Shown one piece after another: positions 25,060 through 38,695 of a stretch of 64,000 nt of DNA (within the stretch, counting starts at the first letter, position 1; every line of letters starts with the position of its first letter). Made by a program: the position numbers and the translations under genes. The DNA is from Panonychus citri (lineage: Eukaryota; Arthropoda; Arachnida; Trombidiformes; Tetranychidae). Under the pieces are notes generated by a model. The model saw only the letters and a list, made by a program, of their open reading frames with translations, was not told the DNA's origin and did no database searches. The stretch lies in contig NW_026515512.1 in the NCBI RefSeq assembly GCF_014898815.1, positions 124,001 to 188,000 on the forward strand, written 5' to 3'.

Positions 25060-26306
25060 ATTGAAATTGATCATATTAATGAAAATCATGGTAAAAGATG
25101 AGACAAGAATCTGAATAATCAAGAACAATGATATTTCCATGAAAAGTGGAATCAATATGATATCCATGAGAGCATGTTGATATTATATAACGAAAATATC
25201 GCCACTGGTCATTATATACTCTGTTGTATATGACCAGAACTACTCATTAATTTAGATTGTATAAATTTCCATTACCTGGTTTTACCTCAATCTTAATTTG
25301 TTACCTCAACATAATCTGAATAATGTTATCAAATATTGATAAAGATACTCAAATGATAAGAGCTCATGATAATATTAATATCTTATCATCATCATCATCA
25401 TCATCAGTGATATTAATAATAATAAGCAATACGAAAATGATAACAAATCAACAGCAATCATGATAAGATTTGTTTATTCATGATAAATTCTGAATACATT
25501 GTTATTGATATCATGTGTTGATAATATCTTTTGAATAGTAACCTTATCAGAATTTATGTTATCATGAGGATGCAAAAAAGAGGGAATGATGATGATGAAT
25601 GATGAATACAGTGTATTACAGAATTGAACATATGCATGGTGGAAAAAGGGGATTTCATGGAGCCAATTGAATCCATGAGATTGTAAATCCATCTTAAGTT
25701 CAGATGAAATATTGGTATTTTTTTCCATCTCAAAATTCTGGTGACTGATTTACTTATATATATGATAATGAATCTTATTGATTGAAAGTAAAGGAAAAAA
25801 AAACAATGCAACAAATGATATTCAAAGATAAACTCCAACATTATTGATAATATATTCAATCTGATCAACTGAATGCTCAGAGTTTTTATCATGAGATAAA
25901 TGATTATCAAGGAAGTATTTTTCAGGAATTTCATCACCAAAAATGGTTTATAATTTCCCCATGAAATGAGGTGACAAAATGATGCAAATGCTGAGAATAA
26001 ATTCCAATCTCATATGGTTGTTTAATGTTGAATCACTTGTAATAAAAAAAGGCGAAAGAAAAACTTTATGAATGAATATCATTATTATAATATATCTTTA
26101 CGATAAACAAAAATTGTAATCTAAAAATATAATATTATCAACATATTAATCAAATTACCATAACTATCATTTTCAGGTAACAAAATGATGATACTAGTAG
26201 GTAAAGCATCCTGGGTGATGATATTTTCATCAAAAAACTATTGGTTTATGTAATGAGAATCTAAGGAAAATCTTATATCATATATTATTAATGTTCAGGG
26301 GAAAAG

Positions 26307-26309
<3 letters not shown>

Positions 26310-26345
<36 letters not shown>
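26310..26345. repeat. (GA)n microsatellite
   Basis: About 36 bases of GA dinucleotide repeat. Confidence 0.9.
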
Positions 26346-26348
<3 letters not shown>

Positions 26349-29300
26349 TTCACATAAAACAAAAATGGTACAACTAACGATCCGAGAACAGGGTGAGAGA
26401 TTCAAGAAAAGTCATGATAATGGTAATGATGATGAGGATGAGGGTGGTGGCGGTTGCAGGATGAAATACTCAACCTTTGAGCTCATTCAATGATTACTTT
26501 CATATGTTGAGTGAAAACAGTAATCAATGAGCTTGATATATTTACAGCAATTTTCCTTTGTTTTTGTTGATGATGATGATGAAACCAAGGAAGAAGGTTA
26601 AAGATGAGGATGCTATAATCTTATATATTTTTTTCTCATCTTTTTTCCCTCTGATTTGTGTTTATTTCCCTGTTAATATCATGATAATAATGATGATAAG
26701 ATTGAGATAAAATTCATTTATCTTATTCTTATTTATCTAATGAAAATCATCATCATCATCATGATAATATCATGTTTTGTATCATCGTAACGATACAGAA
26801 CTCAAATGATTGTATCTTAATGTACGTTAATTTCAATGGTTAGTAAACATTTTATAGAGAATTGAGAGAGAGAAAAAAAACTTTGTGATAACTTAATGTC
26901 AAACTGGATGGATGAGGATGACGAAAAGTTAGCGATAAGAGGATGAACTTATCTTCCTCTTCCTCTTCATCCTTTCTTATCAACAAGATTAGCTTCACTG
27001 ATTAACAAACTAATCACATTGAATTAAAGTAAAGTAATTAAACTTGTTCTGTGTATATTCAAGCTCATTCAGCTTTGAGTTTCTCTACCTTTAGCTTTTC
27101 ACTAACTTGACACTGAACTTTTCTCAGCATTTCTTTATTTATATCAAATAAATTCACGGTTATTGAATTAGAGTGAGAAAAAATAACAGCTCAACTTTTA
27201 TGATTAAAATTAATTCCCATTTGTATTATGTTGATCAACACAAAGAGCGCAATTAATTTTTGGCTCAGTTTTGTTTAATTAAGTTGAAATCTTATTCAAA
27301 TGAGATTAATGTTTAATTCAAGTTATTAAATATCCGATGAACTTTCTTGTTTTTTTCCTGTTTGGTATTAATTCATTCATTTCAATGAAAAATTCAGACT
27401 ACTCATTAAAACTCAGATAAACTAGAACCATGGGAATGAAATAAAGTAACTTATTATTGATTAGGTGATTATTAAAGTGGACATGAGTGGACAGAAAGGT
27501 TGTCATCTTTGGGAATGGAAATTTTTACCTTAAAATTGAATATGTATTCAATTGAATTGATGCTCTGTATGATTGGTTGGAAATACGATGAATTTATAAT
27601 GTTAAAGGTGAAAAGGAAAAGTTAATTCTGTTGAGAAATGAAATTTCATGATGAAATTATCATAAAAATAATAGATAAATGGATGAATAATGTTTTCTAA
27701 CGATCATGATGACGATTTACTCTGTTTAAGGTGTAATATGAATTCCAGCTCAGCAGGAATTGAAGCCAAGAATCAAAGGTTGAGGCAAAAATGATGAAAA
27801 TAAAGATGATACGAGATGATGATAATGATAGAAGAGGAAATTGTTCCAATCTAATCAAGTGTTGCAGTTAAAGTCAAGATCTTATTTTTTTTGTGCTACT
27901 CAAAAAAAAAACAAGAGAAAAGGTTAACATGGTAACATTTAACTAAGAAAATAAGATTTAGAACTTGGAAGATTCCGAATGGAACATGTAATTTGATCAG
28001 AGTAACCCTGTTAATTTTGTATTATTTTCATTTCTCTATCATTGAGAATAACATTTGAAACTTTCATCATGCTAAAAGTCTTGATACAAACATTAAACTT
28101 TCCATCTCCCCATGTACTTTAAATGGTAATAGCATTTTCTTAATCAAGAGCTTAGGAACTCATCCCATTGCATTATTAAAAAACAATCAATTGTTTCCTT
28201 TGGATATAGTACAAGATAATCAACGATTCACTTGAAACTTTTTACCTTCTCTCTCTCTCATTTTATTATATCATCAACAATTCACTTATTCAATTGCATG
28301 TAGAACTAAATTGTAACGATTACTTTGTATAGTGAAAATAAATATATCATGACTTTTCAGAGAGATTGGTTAACCATGATAATAATTGATGGTGAAATTT
28401 TGTCAAATCAGAAAACGATATAATAATCAGATAGGAAAATCAATCTTAATAAAATTGTTTTTTTCTCTTCCTCATCACAAAACTGAAACTTTTATCATTA
28501 TCCTCGAGTTAAATCAAATATTTGTTATGAAAGCGAAAAAAAAAATGTAAACAATTACAGGAAATATCATCATGTTGATGATATTAACAATAATCATCAG
28601 ATAATTTGAACACTGATTTTTATCTCTCTTTTATTTATACACTGTTGATATTATTGTTACTCCATGTAAATATCATGACAACTATCGTACCCATTGTTTA
28701 CTTTGGATAAATTAAAATTACAACCATGCAATCAATACAATTCAATAATAATAATAATACTTGAGGTGGAGATATGATAAGTTTATGTATCAACTTGGTT
28801 GATTATCAACAATATCTACAAGAAAAAAAAAGTTACATGATAACATGATAATTCAAGACCTCAGTGGGAGGATATTTAATCTTGTTAGTAAACAGGGAGG
28901 TTGGTTAACTGGGTGTAGGTGAATTTTAAATTTCAAGTTCTGGGAACAGTTCAGGTTTTCATATGGGTGTTGATATTGTTGTTCATTCAGTCAACATGAA
29001 TTAATCTTCACTTTAATCCAGTTTGAGTTATAATATCTACGTTTTTTTTTACTATTACAATTTTAAGTTGAATCAGCATGATATTAGATTTGTGAGAATT
29101 TCAAAATTTCATGGCGATAAACAAAAAAGTTAATCTGATCAGAACTTTTTTTTTTGGGTTGACTCAATGTACTTAGGAATTGAATTACTGTTTCTTACCT
29201 TTGTTATTATTATACTTTGATGGTAAAGTTCAGAATCTCATTTAATTGATCGCGAATGAACTGGAATTGTTGATTAGCTTTTAAATCGTAATAAATTAAG

Positions 29301-29828
29301 CTCAACTTCAAATAGTAAATGATATAACCTTATTGACAGTGGACAGAATATATTACAAAAAGCTAGAAACAGTCAAGTGGTTATATCAAGTGTTTACTCA
29401 GAATCGAGGTGGTTAATTGAAGGTATAAACAAGATTGTTCAGAGAATTCATTCAGTTTAGAAGATGGAAACATGATAAAGGGAATATAACCAGCAGAATA
29501 TGATAATCAAAGTTGTGAAAGAGTTTAGGTGGACTGAATGAATAATCAACTAATTAAATTGACCAGAAATTTAGGCAAAAACGATCGGAGTAGAAAGGAC
29601 AAAAAGATTAAAAGAAGGAGACAAATTCATTAACCAAAATGACACTTGATTGTTGTGGTGAAAATTTATAATAACGAACATTGAAATTAAAAGAGAAAGA
29701 ACAATGAACTGGATAAAAAAATTCTGATAGAAATTCAGATAATCATCAACATTCAGGAATTTTGTTCACCTCTTTTGTCTTTACTTTGTATTCAATCATT
29801 TCCAATGTGAATTTATGTATATTTAGGG

Positions 29829-29834
<6 letters not shown>

Positions 29835-29887
<53 letters not shown>
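29835..29887. repeat. (AG)n microsatellite
   Basis: About 53 bases of uninterrupted AG dinucleotide repeat. Confidence 0.9.
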
Positions 29888-29891
<4 letters not shown>

Positions 29892-30918
29892 TCTAAATAT
29901 AAAGTAAAACAGGAGAAAAAAGTTCATTTTTCATGAAGGAGAAAAAGGTGAAAAAATTGAAGAATCAAAAAAGTAGAAAGAATAGAAAAAAAAATCTCAA
30001 ATCTCAAATGAGCCTTTCTATTAATAATAATGGCGATAATTCAATATAATATGAACACAGAAAAAATTATTGAACCATGTAGCTGATTTGTTTCCCTTAC
30101 GAATATTTTTGCATTATCTTAATGCTGAAAATTCTGTTGATTCTGAAAAAGAAATATTTAATCAACAAGAGTAGAAACTGAATCTTCAAAAATCTTGCTC
30201 ATACATCATTCTAATCATAATCAATATTCAAAAAATTTCCTTTATTTGTAAATTCACATCAAATTATTGGATAGAAACGTTAGAGAGATGAAAATTATGA
30301 GAAAATTTCACCGCAATTCATGGTGAAGTTCAGTAAGTTAGTTTATTTTTATATTCTAACCATATTATCCATAGTTTTTTTTCTTATTCTTCCTCTCAAC
30401 TTATCCATCATCAAATATTTCTTCATAATATAACTGGAACAATAAGTTAATTGTTAATAGATTTACTTGTTTTCTATCACAATTGATCATTGTCATGATA
30501 TGAATGGAACTCACGATGACTTGAAACAATTTACTTCTCTCTCTTTATTTTCATGACAATAACATGATACAAACTCAATGATAGTTTTTACCTTTTGGTT
30601 TCAATCATCATCTCTAATCAAATTATTTTCATTAAATTGACAAAACCAATTTGAATTAAATTGTAACAATAATGATAACAAGTTAAAACTAATAGACTTA
30701 CTATTTAATACAAACAATACATCCTCCTAATTGCTAGTACGATCAAATTAGCCTCATCTTATTCAATTTAGAACAATCAACAACAATATAACTTCATCAC
30801 AAGGAAAGTTAATTGTTCCAGGTTAACCAATATACACACATGGATTTTCATTTTCTCATAACAATATAGTTGATTCATTTTACTGAAATACTTTTCATTG
30901 AATATCATGAAGACTTAC

Positions 30919-31042
30919 CTTCATTACCACCTCCGGAAGCACCGATTACGGCGATACCTTTACAAGTTACCTTTTCAATTTGATTAATAAATAAGGCACA
31001 TCTTAAGGTACACAGGTAGAAGAACCTTGAAAGTTTAATCAT
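30919..31042 (-). CDS. First coding exon of a secreted or membrane protein (signal-peptide-like), gene otherwise unassigned
   Basis: ATG at 31042 opens 41 codons plus one base, ending at a strong donor (GAAG|gtaagt). The translation MIKLSRFFYLCTLRCALF then NQIEKVTCKGIAVIGASGGGNE looks like a basic n-region, a hydrophobic core and a mature start. GC content and codon choice (GGT ATC GCC GTA ATC GGT GCT TCC) stand out against the AT-rich surroundings. The next exon must lie at lower coordinates. The phase-1 donor would fit the PPPPY exon at 11659-11892 through a weak acceptor, implying a 19-kb intron that hosts the DEG/ENaC-like and BEN-like genes. Other partners are possible. Too short to appear as a long open frame. 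Confidence 0.5.
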
Positions 31043-34000
31043 ATTGGTGATTAACTTTGGTGATGATTAGATAATGATGATAATCAGTAATATTTAAAGT
31101 GAAAATGTATTATCAAGTTTGTCTCATCAATGATTGAGAAACATATAAATCATTAAGGGAAACGGAAACATGTGACATCAATTTAAGGTTAACAATTGAT
31201 CAACAAGGTTTTGTTGTTGTTGTTGCTGATAATGATGATAAAGATGAAGATAAAACTATTTGATTGTTTTCCATTCGATGACAATTATTAAAAGGTAGAT
31301 TAGAGTATCGAGATGAAGACGGAAGAGTAGAAACGATGAAGATTAAAACACAATAAAGTGATGAAGATGCTACACCAAAACTTTTTTTCTTCCTCTTCTC
31401 TTTGTTCACAAATTATATTCACACACAATGCACATGTAATAATTGAAGAGTGGACACTGGGCAGTTTAGTATATAAGTTGAAACTGAGAAAAAGAAGAAG
31501 AAAAAAAATTGAAAACTCTTTTCCATGAGATAAAGTTGAATGAGAGATGAAACTGGAACCAGAGTTGAAACTTGAATTGGAATTAAATTGTTACATTTAA
31601 AATATTAAATATATGCAAGTGGATACACACATTAAAAAAAGATAATCAAAACTGTGATGATATTTACCTAAATTATTTGTTCTATTATCATGATTACAGG
31701 GACATATTATTATTGTATTATTATCATTATGATTATTTGAAATATTTTTCTTCTTTTCATCATATTAACTCCAACTTTTATCTCCATCTCTCCATCATCA
31801 TCTCTTCCATCCTCATCCTCATGATTATCATGAAAACAACACACACACACACAGAGAAACCTTTTATCTTTTACTTTCTCTCTCTCTCATACACACACAC
31901 ACACACTCTCTCTCTCTCTCACTCTCACTATCTTTTCAATATAAACTAATACTCTTGTTTTGAGTTTTACACAGTTAGTTATCTGTAACTATACTGTTAT
32001 GTTCAACCAGAGTGTGACTAGTTTTTGCTCATCCTGATGATCATGTGGATGATGATAATCATGATGGAGCAAAAAGGAAGATGAAAAAGGATGAAGATGA
32101 GAGGAAAAAAAATGAACCTGGTATAAGGCATATACACATACATATACTTTTCCATGGTTCATGTCAAATCAACTCTGGAGACTGTGAATACACATAGCCA
32201 CCTATAGACACGTATTCGAATACCCCCTTGTACTGTTTACCTTTGCACTCTCAATTTTCTGTCTTCATTTTTCCATTCACTCTTATATTTACCTCTTATC
32301 TTCATCTTCATCGTCATCATCTTCTTCTCTTTCTTTTCTCTCTGTCTACCTGAATTTTTACCTTTCTCCTTTTTCCTGGCTCCTTTCAAAACCAATCGAT
32401 TTATGAGTTCACACAGGTTGATGAAAATATTTCATTCTTTTCCTTTCCATTTAATACTCTACTGATATAATAATACAATTCCATTGATAACATGATATTC
32501 TCAACAGTTCCCAAAAGTTTTCCAATCAGTGTCACATGTAGATTTACCTTTTTCTCAATCACATGAAGCTAATCAAAGCTTCAACGATAAGAATTCAGTT
32601 ATCATTAAATTAAATCACAATCAACAACTTTATCACGATGAACAACCTAATTATCAGAAATACGATAAAATAATTGATATAAACAATTTTCCTTTTTGGT
32701 TTCTCTTCTAAATCGAAAAGGCCAATTTCCTTTAACATGATAAAAGTTCATGACAATGGTAACAATTATCAGAATATAAAAGTTGTAATTACTTTAATCA
32801 ATATAATATATATATAAATGATCATCTTACAATCATGTGATTAATTTATAATTGATCTTATTATTATCATTATTATGAAATAAATGTCAAGACTATCAAG
32901 AAACAATATAAAAATGTTAACTGGACATTTAATATCATTTATCTCAAACATATTATCAATATTATATATTAATATCATTCCAGGTAAATTGTAATATATA
33001 AATAGTGACTAGATTTTTGCTTAATCAATCAGCTAATAGATTCATCAATCATCTTACCATAGATTTAATTGATTACCTTTCTCTCTCTCTCTCTCTCTCT
33101 CTCACTCTCTAGCATTTCATTATCATCATCATAATTATGATATTTAGGTTACACTCAATCACAAATATATCAAATTTCGTATCCAATATTTTGAGTATAG
33201 TCAATAATTGACCTTTTTATTATCACTCCTCAAATTTGATCTCCCATTATTAGAATGATAATACTTATATAGAGCCTAGAACTTATTATATTGTGTGGGT
33301 GGTAAATTAATGAGGTTGAAATGGTTCGTTAATTGATACCAAACAATAACATGGAAATTGAATATCCCCATACAACAGTATCAATCTAATGATTTTGAAC
33401 AAGTTAATTAATCTTTCAATTGCAAGTCAAAAGGAAAAAGTAAAATATTCATAATAAGAAGTTTATACAGAATTTTATTCAGTTCGAACTGCATGAAGAA
33501 TCATTATAATCTCCAGTCTACCTGGAATTTAACTGGTTAGATAAACAGTAAATGATGACCGATAATTTATCTAATATATATTAACGTAATTTACTACATT
33601 TCGATGAGTGGTGGGAAAAAGTTCTGAAAGTTAATTGAGCCTTAACTGTGTCTATGTGGAAAAAAAATATTCTATTAACATTTATCATTACGATTAATTT
33701 CAATTAAATATGTTAAAGTTTACCTTATAACCTGAAGGTATTGGCTGTTATCATTACGATAGTAATGATAAGGTTTTCTGATTATGTTCAACTTACATAA
33801 TAGTTACTGGCTAATGATAATGATGAGGATGGAGATGAATTGGAATTTCAGAATTGGGGTAAAGTTTCAATGAGAATGTTGATTTTTCTCTCTCTCCCTC
33901 TTCCATGGAACGTTAATATTCTCGATACACCACCAAAAGCTAATCAAGTGTAACAATTTGCCTTTGGGGTAAAAGGTAACACCAGAAAAAAGTTCTGACA

Positions 34001-35498
34001 CTGAATATCAAGTTTACACCCAAGTAAAACTTAGTTTGTATTCCCGATTGAAAGATAACATGAAACCTGAGGTATTTAAATTAATTGTGACTTCATTTAC
34101 ATGTAAAGTTTCAGGTTCAATTTTCTTTTCTTTATTATTAATCAATCTTATGGTGTATGAATCAATTTCGTGATAATATTCAAGATAATACTTATAATAT
34201 AGAGACAAAAAAAAACTTATCAAATTATTGTTGAACAAGTTTCCAGGGTAAGATGAGCAATATGATTATCTTCATGTATTAGATGGGATAAATTTACGAC
34301 ATTTACAATACATAAAATGTCATCGACTGATTTTAAAGATTAACAGATCAATCGAAAATGTCACCAATCGAGATTATCGATTCTGTTCAATAGCGATCAT
34401 CGAATAGCCAAAAAAAGTATTCAACAATTTAGAAGGTTAAATATTTACTCTTGTTGTTACCAAGAAAAGTTTGATTTAAAACTAATTGAAAATCTGTTTC
34501 GATTCAATTAATATTCAGTGAATGTAATTTGATATTGAAAGTAATTAAATTGAAGATAGTTAATCATTTTCTCATCATGATAATAACTTAATATTGAGAA
34601 TTATATCTTTAATAATAATCTTTATAAATCAGAGTAAATTTTACGATACTTTTTCTATTTACTATTATATTTTTCAATTCTATTAAAAATCAAAGCATAA
34701 ACATGGAAAGAGAAAGAGATAGAAAATAATTCTCAGAGCTTTCAAGAACTTTAAATATCACTGAACTTTTCGTATATAATAACAGAAGAGAAAGTAAACT
34801 TCGAAAACCGAAAATGTCCTGGAAAAAGGGATTAGAATGAAAAAATAATTCACTTCGATAATAATGAGATTGAACATGTTACTTTTTCTTCTTGTTGTTG
34901 GGTTAATCAAAAGATAACAAACAGACTTTAAGTAAACTTTTGTATTGAGAAAAGATGAAAAATGAATGAAATGAATTCTCATGGTTTTTGTTTGTTTGAA
35001 TTTCTTAAAGATATTCAGGTAGAGCTGAATGATGGTGGGTAGTGGGGAGTCTTCATGATGAAGAGTAGCAAAGTAGAAATGAATAGGAGGTTTCAATTCA
35101 GAGTGTTAAGTGTATTAACTTTTTTTTCTCTTCACTTCCAGAACTACGATCAATTTCTAATGTTAACATGATGGAAAAAGGGAATCAACAAATGAACTTA
35201 AGGTTATTAATTAATTTTTGTCGAAAAGTTTTAGATTTAGTGTTTGTTTTATTTCGAAAATATACTTGATGATCAATTTTCAAGAAGAAAAAAAGAATTA
35301 CAAAGTTCTGTTTTTCTGTTAACACGAATCAATCTGTTGATCATTTATTTCAATTGGAACGATTAATTTTGTACTGTAACATTAATACTTAAGATTATTA
35401 TTGGATTATGTAAGTTCGAGGCTTGAAAAACTTTCGTGTTTTTAGTTTAAGTTTCGAACTTGATGTTTACATAAGTATTAGTACTTTTGATTGACATA
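31043..35498. other. Gene-poor stretch, promoter side of the 31042 exon
   Basis: Contains (AC)n at 31838-31852, mixed (CT)/(AC) repeats at 31876-31925 and (CT)n at 33081-33103. A candidate exon at 32530-32711 is listed separately. Minus-strand frames at 31200-31409, 34014-34238 and 34758-35096 lack coding character. Confidence 0.45.
32530..32711 (+). CDS. Candidate 3' coding exon (unassigned)
   Basis: After a possible acceptor (ttttccaatcag|TG) the frame reads SHVDLPFSQSHEANQSFNDK... and ends at TAA with PFWFLF. Codon use (mixed third positions, many Asn/Gln/His) looks more ordered than the surrounding low-complexity DNA. No upstream exon was found and no family recognised. It may be chance. 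Confidence 0.25.
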
Positions 35499-36354
35499 TT
35501 AGGTTGATTCATTTGGTTCTGGCCGATTTTGTCGCCTTATAACTTCGGCTTAAGATGATGTAGAAAAACCATTTTAAGTTCATTTTGAAGCTTAAGTTAT
35601 GGACATTAAGTGTAGCAAATTTTAAGTTTTTCTCACAATAAATACTGAAGAACTTTTGATTAATTCAAAAAATCGTCAAAAACAACAAGTTTTTCGTAAG
35701 TTTTCGGGTCTTTTGGACTGATCAGAGGGTTTTAAGTATAACCAACTGAAGAAAATATTAGAAGACAAAGCCGCTTCACTATCCTCAGTGAAAAATTGGA
35801 CGATGTAAATCAAACAAGGTGACCTTGCTGTAGAATCTCGACATAGAGGAAGATTTGCTGATAGTGCTACCAGAACTGAACTCGATGATGAAATTCGATT
35901 TTGTTTCGATAAATCGAGACATTGGAGGCTTCTTGTAATTTCCAATATGTAAGCGACATTATACAGTTCAATACAAAGGATTGTAGTCCATAAACTCAAG
36001 ATGAAGAAGAAAATGGGAAAGTTGGTCACTCTCGAATTAACTTATCATCAACAGGAAAATTGAGTTTTAGGATTTAGAGGTAACCTAGAAAGATATTCCG
36101 AAGACAAAAACCTGATAAAATGACCCTTACTATCGATTAGCCATGGGTGACTCTTTGCATGGCACCTGACTAGTGTTAATGGCCTGAATTGCGAAGGTCA
36201 CATGACCAAAGTCCAAAAGCTTACAGAAGGGGGGTTTCGTATAGTGAATTCTCAAGGTCTTTATTAGTAATAGACAAAATTTCAGCTCATTTGAAGGTCA
36301 AATAAAAAAGTTATTCAAAAACAAAATCGGCCAGAACCAAATGAATCAACCTAA
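35499..36354 (+). mobile_element. Mariner-family DNA transposon, non-autonomous/degenerate (856 bp)
   Basis: The element begins TTAGGTTGATTC... and ends with the exact reverse complement; the terminal inverted repeats are identical over 34 bases (35499-35532 and 36321-36354). It is flanked on both sides by TA (35497-35498 and 36355-36356), the target-site duplication of Tc1/mariner elements. TTAGGTTG is the start known for mellifera-type mariners. Full mariners are about 1.3 kb, so this copy has lost much of the catalytic region. It retains a decayed N-terminal transposase segment at 35761-36063. Identical repeats suggest a fairly recent insertion, or mobilisation in trans. Confidence 0.92.
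35761..36063 (+). pseudogene. Mariner transposase remnant (helix-turn-helix region)
   Basis: One frame of 101 codons, interrupted by two internal stop codons, reads EDKAASLSSVKNW, stop, IKQGDLAVESRHRGRFADS, ELDDEIRF, stop, then KMKKKMGKLVTLELTYHQ before a final TGA. This follows the mariner order (S-x-x-T-V-x-x-W, F-x-x-G-D, hydrophobic-DDE region, then the L-G-K-W-V-P-H-E-L-T linker, here diverged to M-G-K-L-V-T-L-E-L-T). The catalytic D,D34D portion is absent, so no functional transposase can be made. Confidence 0.75.
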
Positions 36355-36356
36355 TA

Positions 36357-37774
36357 ACTTTGTTATTGGAACAATTTCCTCAAGTTCCAACAGTTGTAAA
36401 GATGCTTCTGATTATGTTATCATTTGAATTGTTGAAATATCATTCAGGGAATTGACAAGAATTAGCTTGTGAAAATTGTAGAGTTAAGAAAATTGGTTTG
36501 ATCATCATGATTGATGTTGATTGATTTGTATTCACAATGAACTTTTTCCCTGAATTTCATTATGAATGAATAAATTTTGATATGAATTTCTGTTCATAGG
36601 TATTTATCTTGTTAACATTGATTCTTGTCTTTTATTTTCTCTGATTACTATTGTTCATGAAAGTAGAAGAAATCAAGATCATCATGATAAATATTCAGGA
36701 ATTTTCCTATTGTCTTTAAGAAACTCGTTTCAATTCGAATGTTGAATCTAAATTGAATGGAAATGTATAAAGGCGAAGAATAATATTTGGATTCTTATAT
36801 GAAAGAGGTAAAAAAGTGGGTTAAGTTGTTTGTCATATCAAGAGAGATGAATAGTTAATTCAGAGAGATTAAGTTGGTTAATTTACACTTGGATTAACAT
36901 TCATGTGGATATTTATCACCTTTTCACCTTTAATCGCCTTTCCAATTGATCTGAAGATTATTAATCACTTGGAAATCATCCTCACCATCTCTGCCAACCA
37001 AATAATAGAAAGCTCAGAATAGAACTAAATTCCACCTCATCAATTACCATTGTGATTCGAATTGAGAGAAATAGTCTAACCCGAAAATTATTTTATCGAC
37101 CAGAAATTCAGTATACTTTGCTGTTATTCTATCATGTGGGAGATTATATGTAAATAACATTCGCTAATTGTTTTTCATGGTAAGTATAATGTGTATCTCA
37201 TCTCGATCTAAACATCTAGGACAATTTAGCAATTCAAGGTCATTAACTTTTTGAAATTGACCATTACAATACCTTGACCAGAGAAATGAAAGCTCAAAAA
37301 TCTTAACCTAAAACTTACCTTGAGTATTTAACCTAGTGAAATCCGCCAGCAAACTTAGTCAAAAAACTCTAACCCTCAACTTGAAAAGTCCGATCATGTT
37401 TTTGCGCACAATATTTATTTAAAATATTTAATATATTCAATAAATAATTAATTAGTTATTAATATTAATGATTTCCACTGTTTTGTTTTTAGGTAAGATT
37501 GTGATATTTTTATTCAACTATTACGAAAGTAACAGGTAAGGTTTATTATCAAAAATAATAACTGAGGTGGTTGAGATTTGTGGATAAGAAAAGGAAGAGG
37601 TCACAATTAAGTATATTGATGGACTACAATTAACAACAATTAGATAAACGTGTTTATACATTGATCATCAATGATAAACAAAGGTGAAGAAGGGAGGAGA
37701 AAGAGGGAAACCAAGGGGTTGTCATTAAATCTCAAACATATCCCCCTTCGAAAATACAAGAAATTAACAATCAA
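36357..37774. other. Non-coding stretch between the mariner and a small ORF
   Basis: No gene, RNA or repeat unit could be supported. AT-rich with a short TTTAAAATATTTAATATATT-like run near 37420-37460. Confidence 0.45.
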
Positions 37775-37993
37775 TTAAAGAATTTCACTTGGACCAACAA
37801 TATTGACCTTAATCGATTGACCTGAGACAATCTGAGCGGCAAAAGGAAGAGCGATTATGTATGTTGGTCGATGTTTAACATTACATTGTCTAAGGGACTT
37901 TTTGTTTGTAATTTCGTTATGAGTGAACATAAATAATTGACCAATGGGTCTTTTCAGATTCTTTTCGAGTTTCGATCTGAATGTTTTCGCCAT
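37775..37993 (-). CDS. Small hypothetical protein (72 aa)
   Basis: ATG at 37993 and TAA at 37775-37777. The translation begins MAKTFRSKLEKNLKRPIGQL, continues with FMFTHNEITNKKSL and RPTYIIALPFAAQIVSGQSI, and ends VNIVGPSEIL. Codon use is mixed and coding-like, with a basic N-terminus and a predicted beta-rich C-terminal half. No membrane segment. No family was recognised. It may be a complete small gene or a last exon. A candidate upstream segment on the same strand (about 38155-38220, ..KSESDSQAGTMDQLEVLIRS) could belong to it, but no clean splice model was found. Confidence 0.5.
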   Translation of the reverse strand: MAKTFRSKLEKNLKRPIGQLFMFTHNEITNKKSLRQCNVKHRPTYIIALPFAAQIVSGQSIKVNIVGPSEIL

Positions 37994-38695
37994 CGTTCCA
38001 TTATCTCAATCAGCAACCAGCAATTTATTGCTGATTATTAATTATGATTAAAACAATTGGTTTTTCAATTGTTAAATTAATTCGATCACACTTTCATTAT
38101 TCATCCAAGTTTTTTATAAGCTTAATCGCGGTTAGGTTCGAAACTTCTAATAAGAACTTCTAACTGATCCATGGTTCCAGCTTGTGAGTCAGACTCAGAT
38201 TTTGATTGTCCTACTGGTTAGTATTGTAATGATCCGCAATTTAAAAGGTTATCGAGAAAATTATCTAATGTTGATTTAGGTGTTCACTTAATTAGTTAGT
38301 CCAAAGTCGTTTTTATTAATGATAAAGAAATTGTTACGAGAAAAACAAACAAAGATCAAGGTGATAATAAGAAGAAAAGTCAAAGTACCATAAATTGTAG
38401 ACAGAGAAACTAGAAAGAGAGAAACTTTCGATATAAAAACTCAGGTTGAATAACCAGTTGGGTTGGTCTAGAATTGTGATCGAAAACATAGTCTTAAATT
38501 GGTTTTGTTTGATTATCCTCATACAAGTGAACAGAAAGTTGTAATTTGTTTTACATGTTTTTGTATATCGAAATTGTGAAGAAAGCAAAGTTTGTATTAA
38601 GTGAAAATAAATCGATTTCAAATTTCATCATCAAGAAAAGAAAAGAGAGTCAAAAGCAGATAAATTCCAGTTCAAAGCGAAATTTTATTTGTTGA
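37994..38695. other. Stretch without a supported gene
   Basis: A frame at 38334-38621 (-) is hydrophobic and low quality. Near 38171 the plus strand reads ATG with VPACESDSDFDCPT before a GT (G|gttagt) and the minus strand is also open. Either could be a short exon, and neither could be linked to a partner. Confidence 0.35.

Larger units (their letters stand above)
25060..30918. other. Gene-poor stretch with microsatellites
   Basis: No supported gene. Holds (ATC)n/(TCA)n near 25387-25407, (GA)n at 26310-26345, (GAT)n near 26567-26582 and (AG)n at 29835-29887. Frames at 25474-25728 and 25554-25940 (-) overlap each other and translate to low-quality hydrophobic strings. The stretch could be intron of the gene whose first exon is at 30919-31042. 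Confidence 0.5.

Noticed and set aside
35676..36029. 117-codon minus frame within the mariner
   Set aside because: Antisense to the transposase remnant. Inverted repeats and plus-strand blocks explain the region.
38120..38160. GGTTCGAAA as a tRNA T-arm
   Set aside because: No acceptor, D-arm or anticodon stem could be paired around it.
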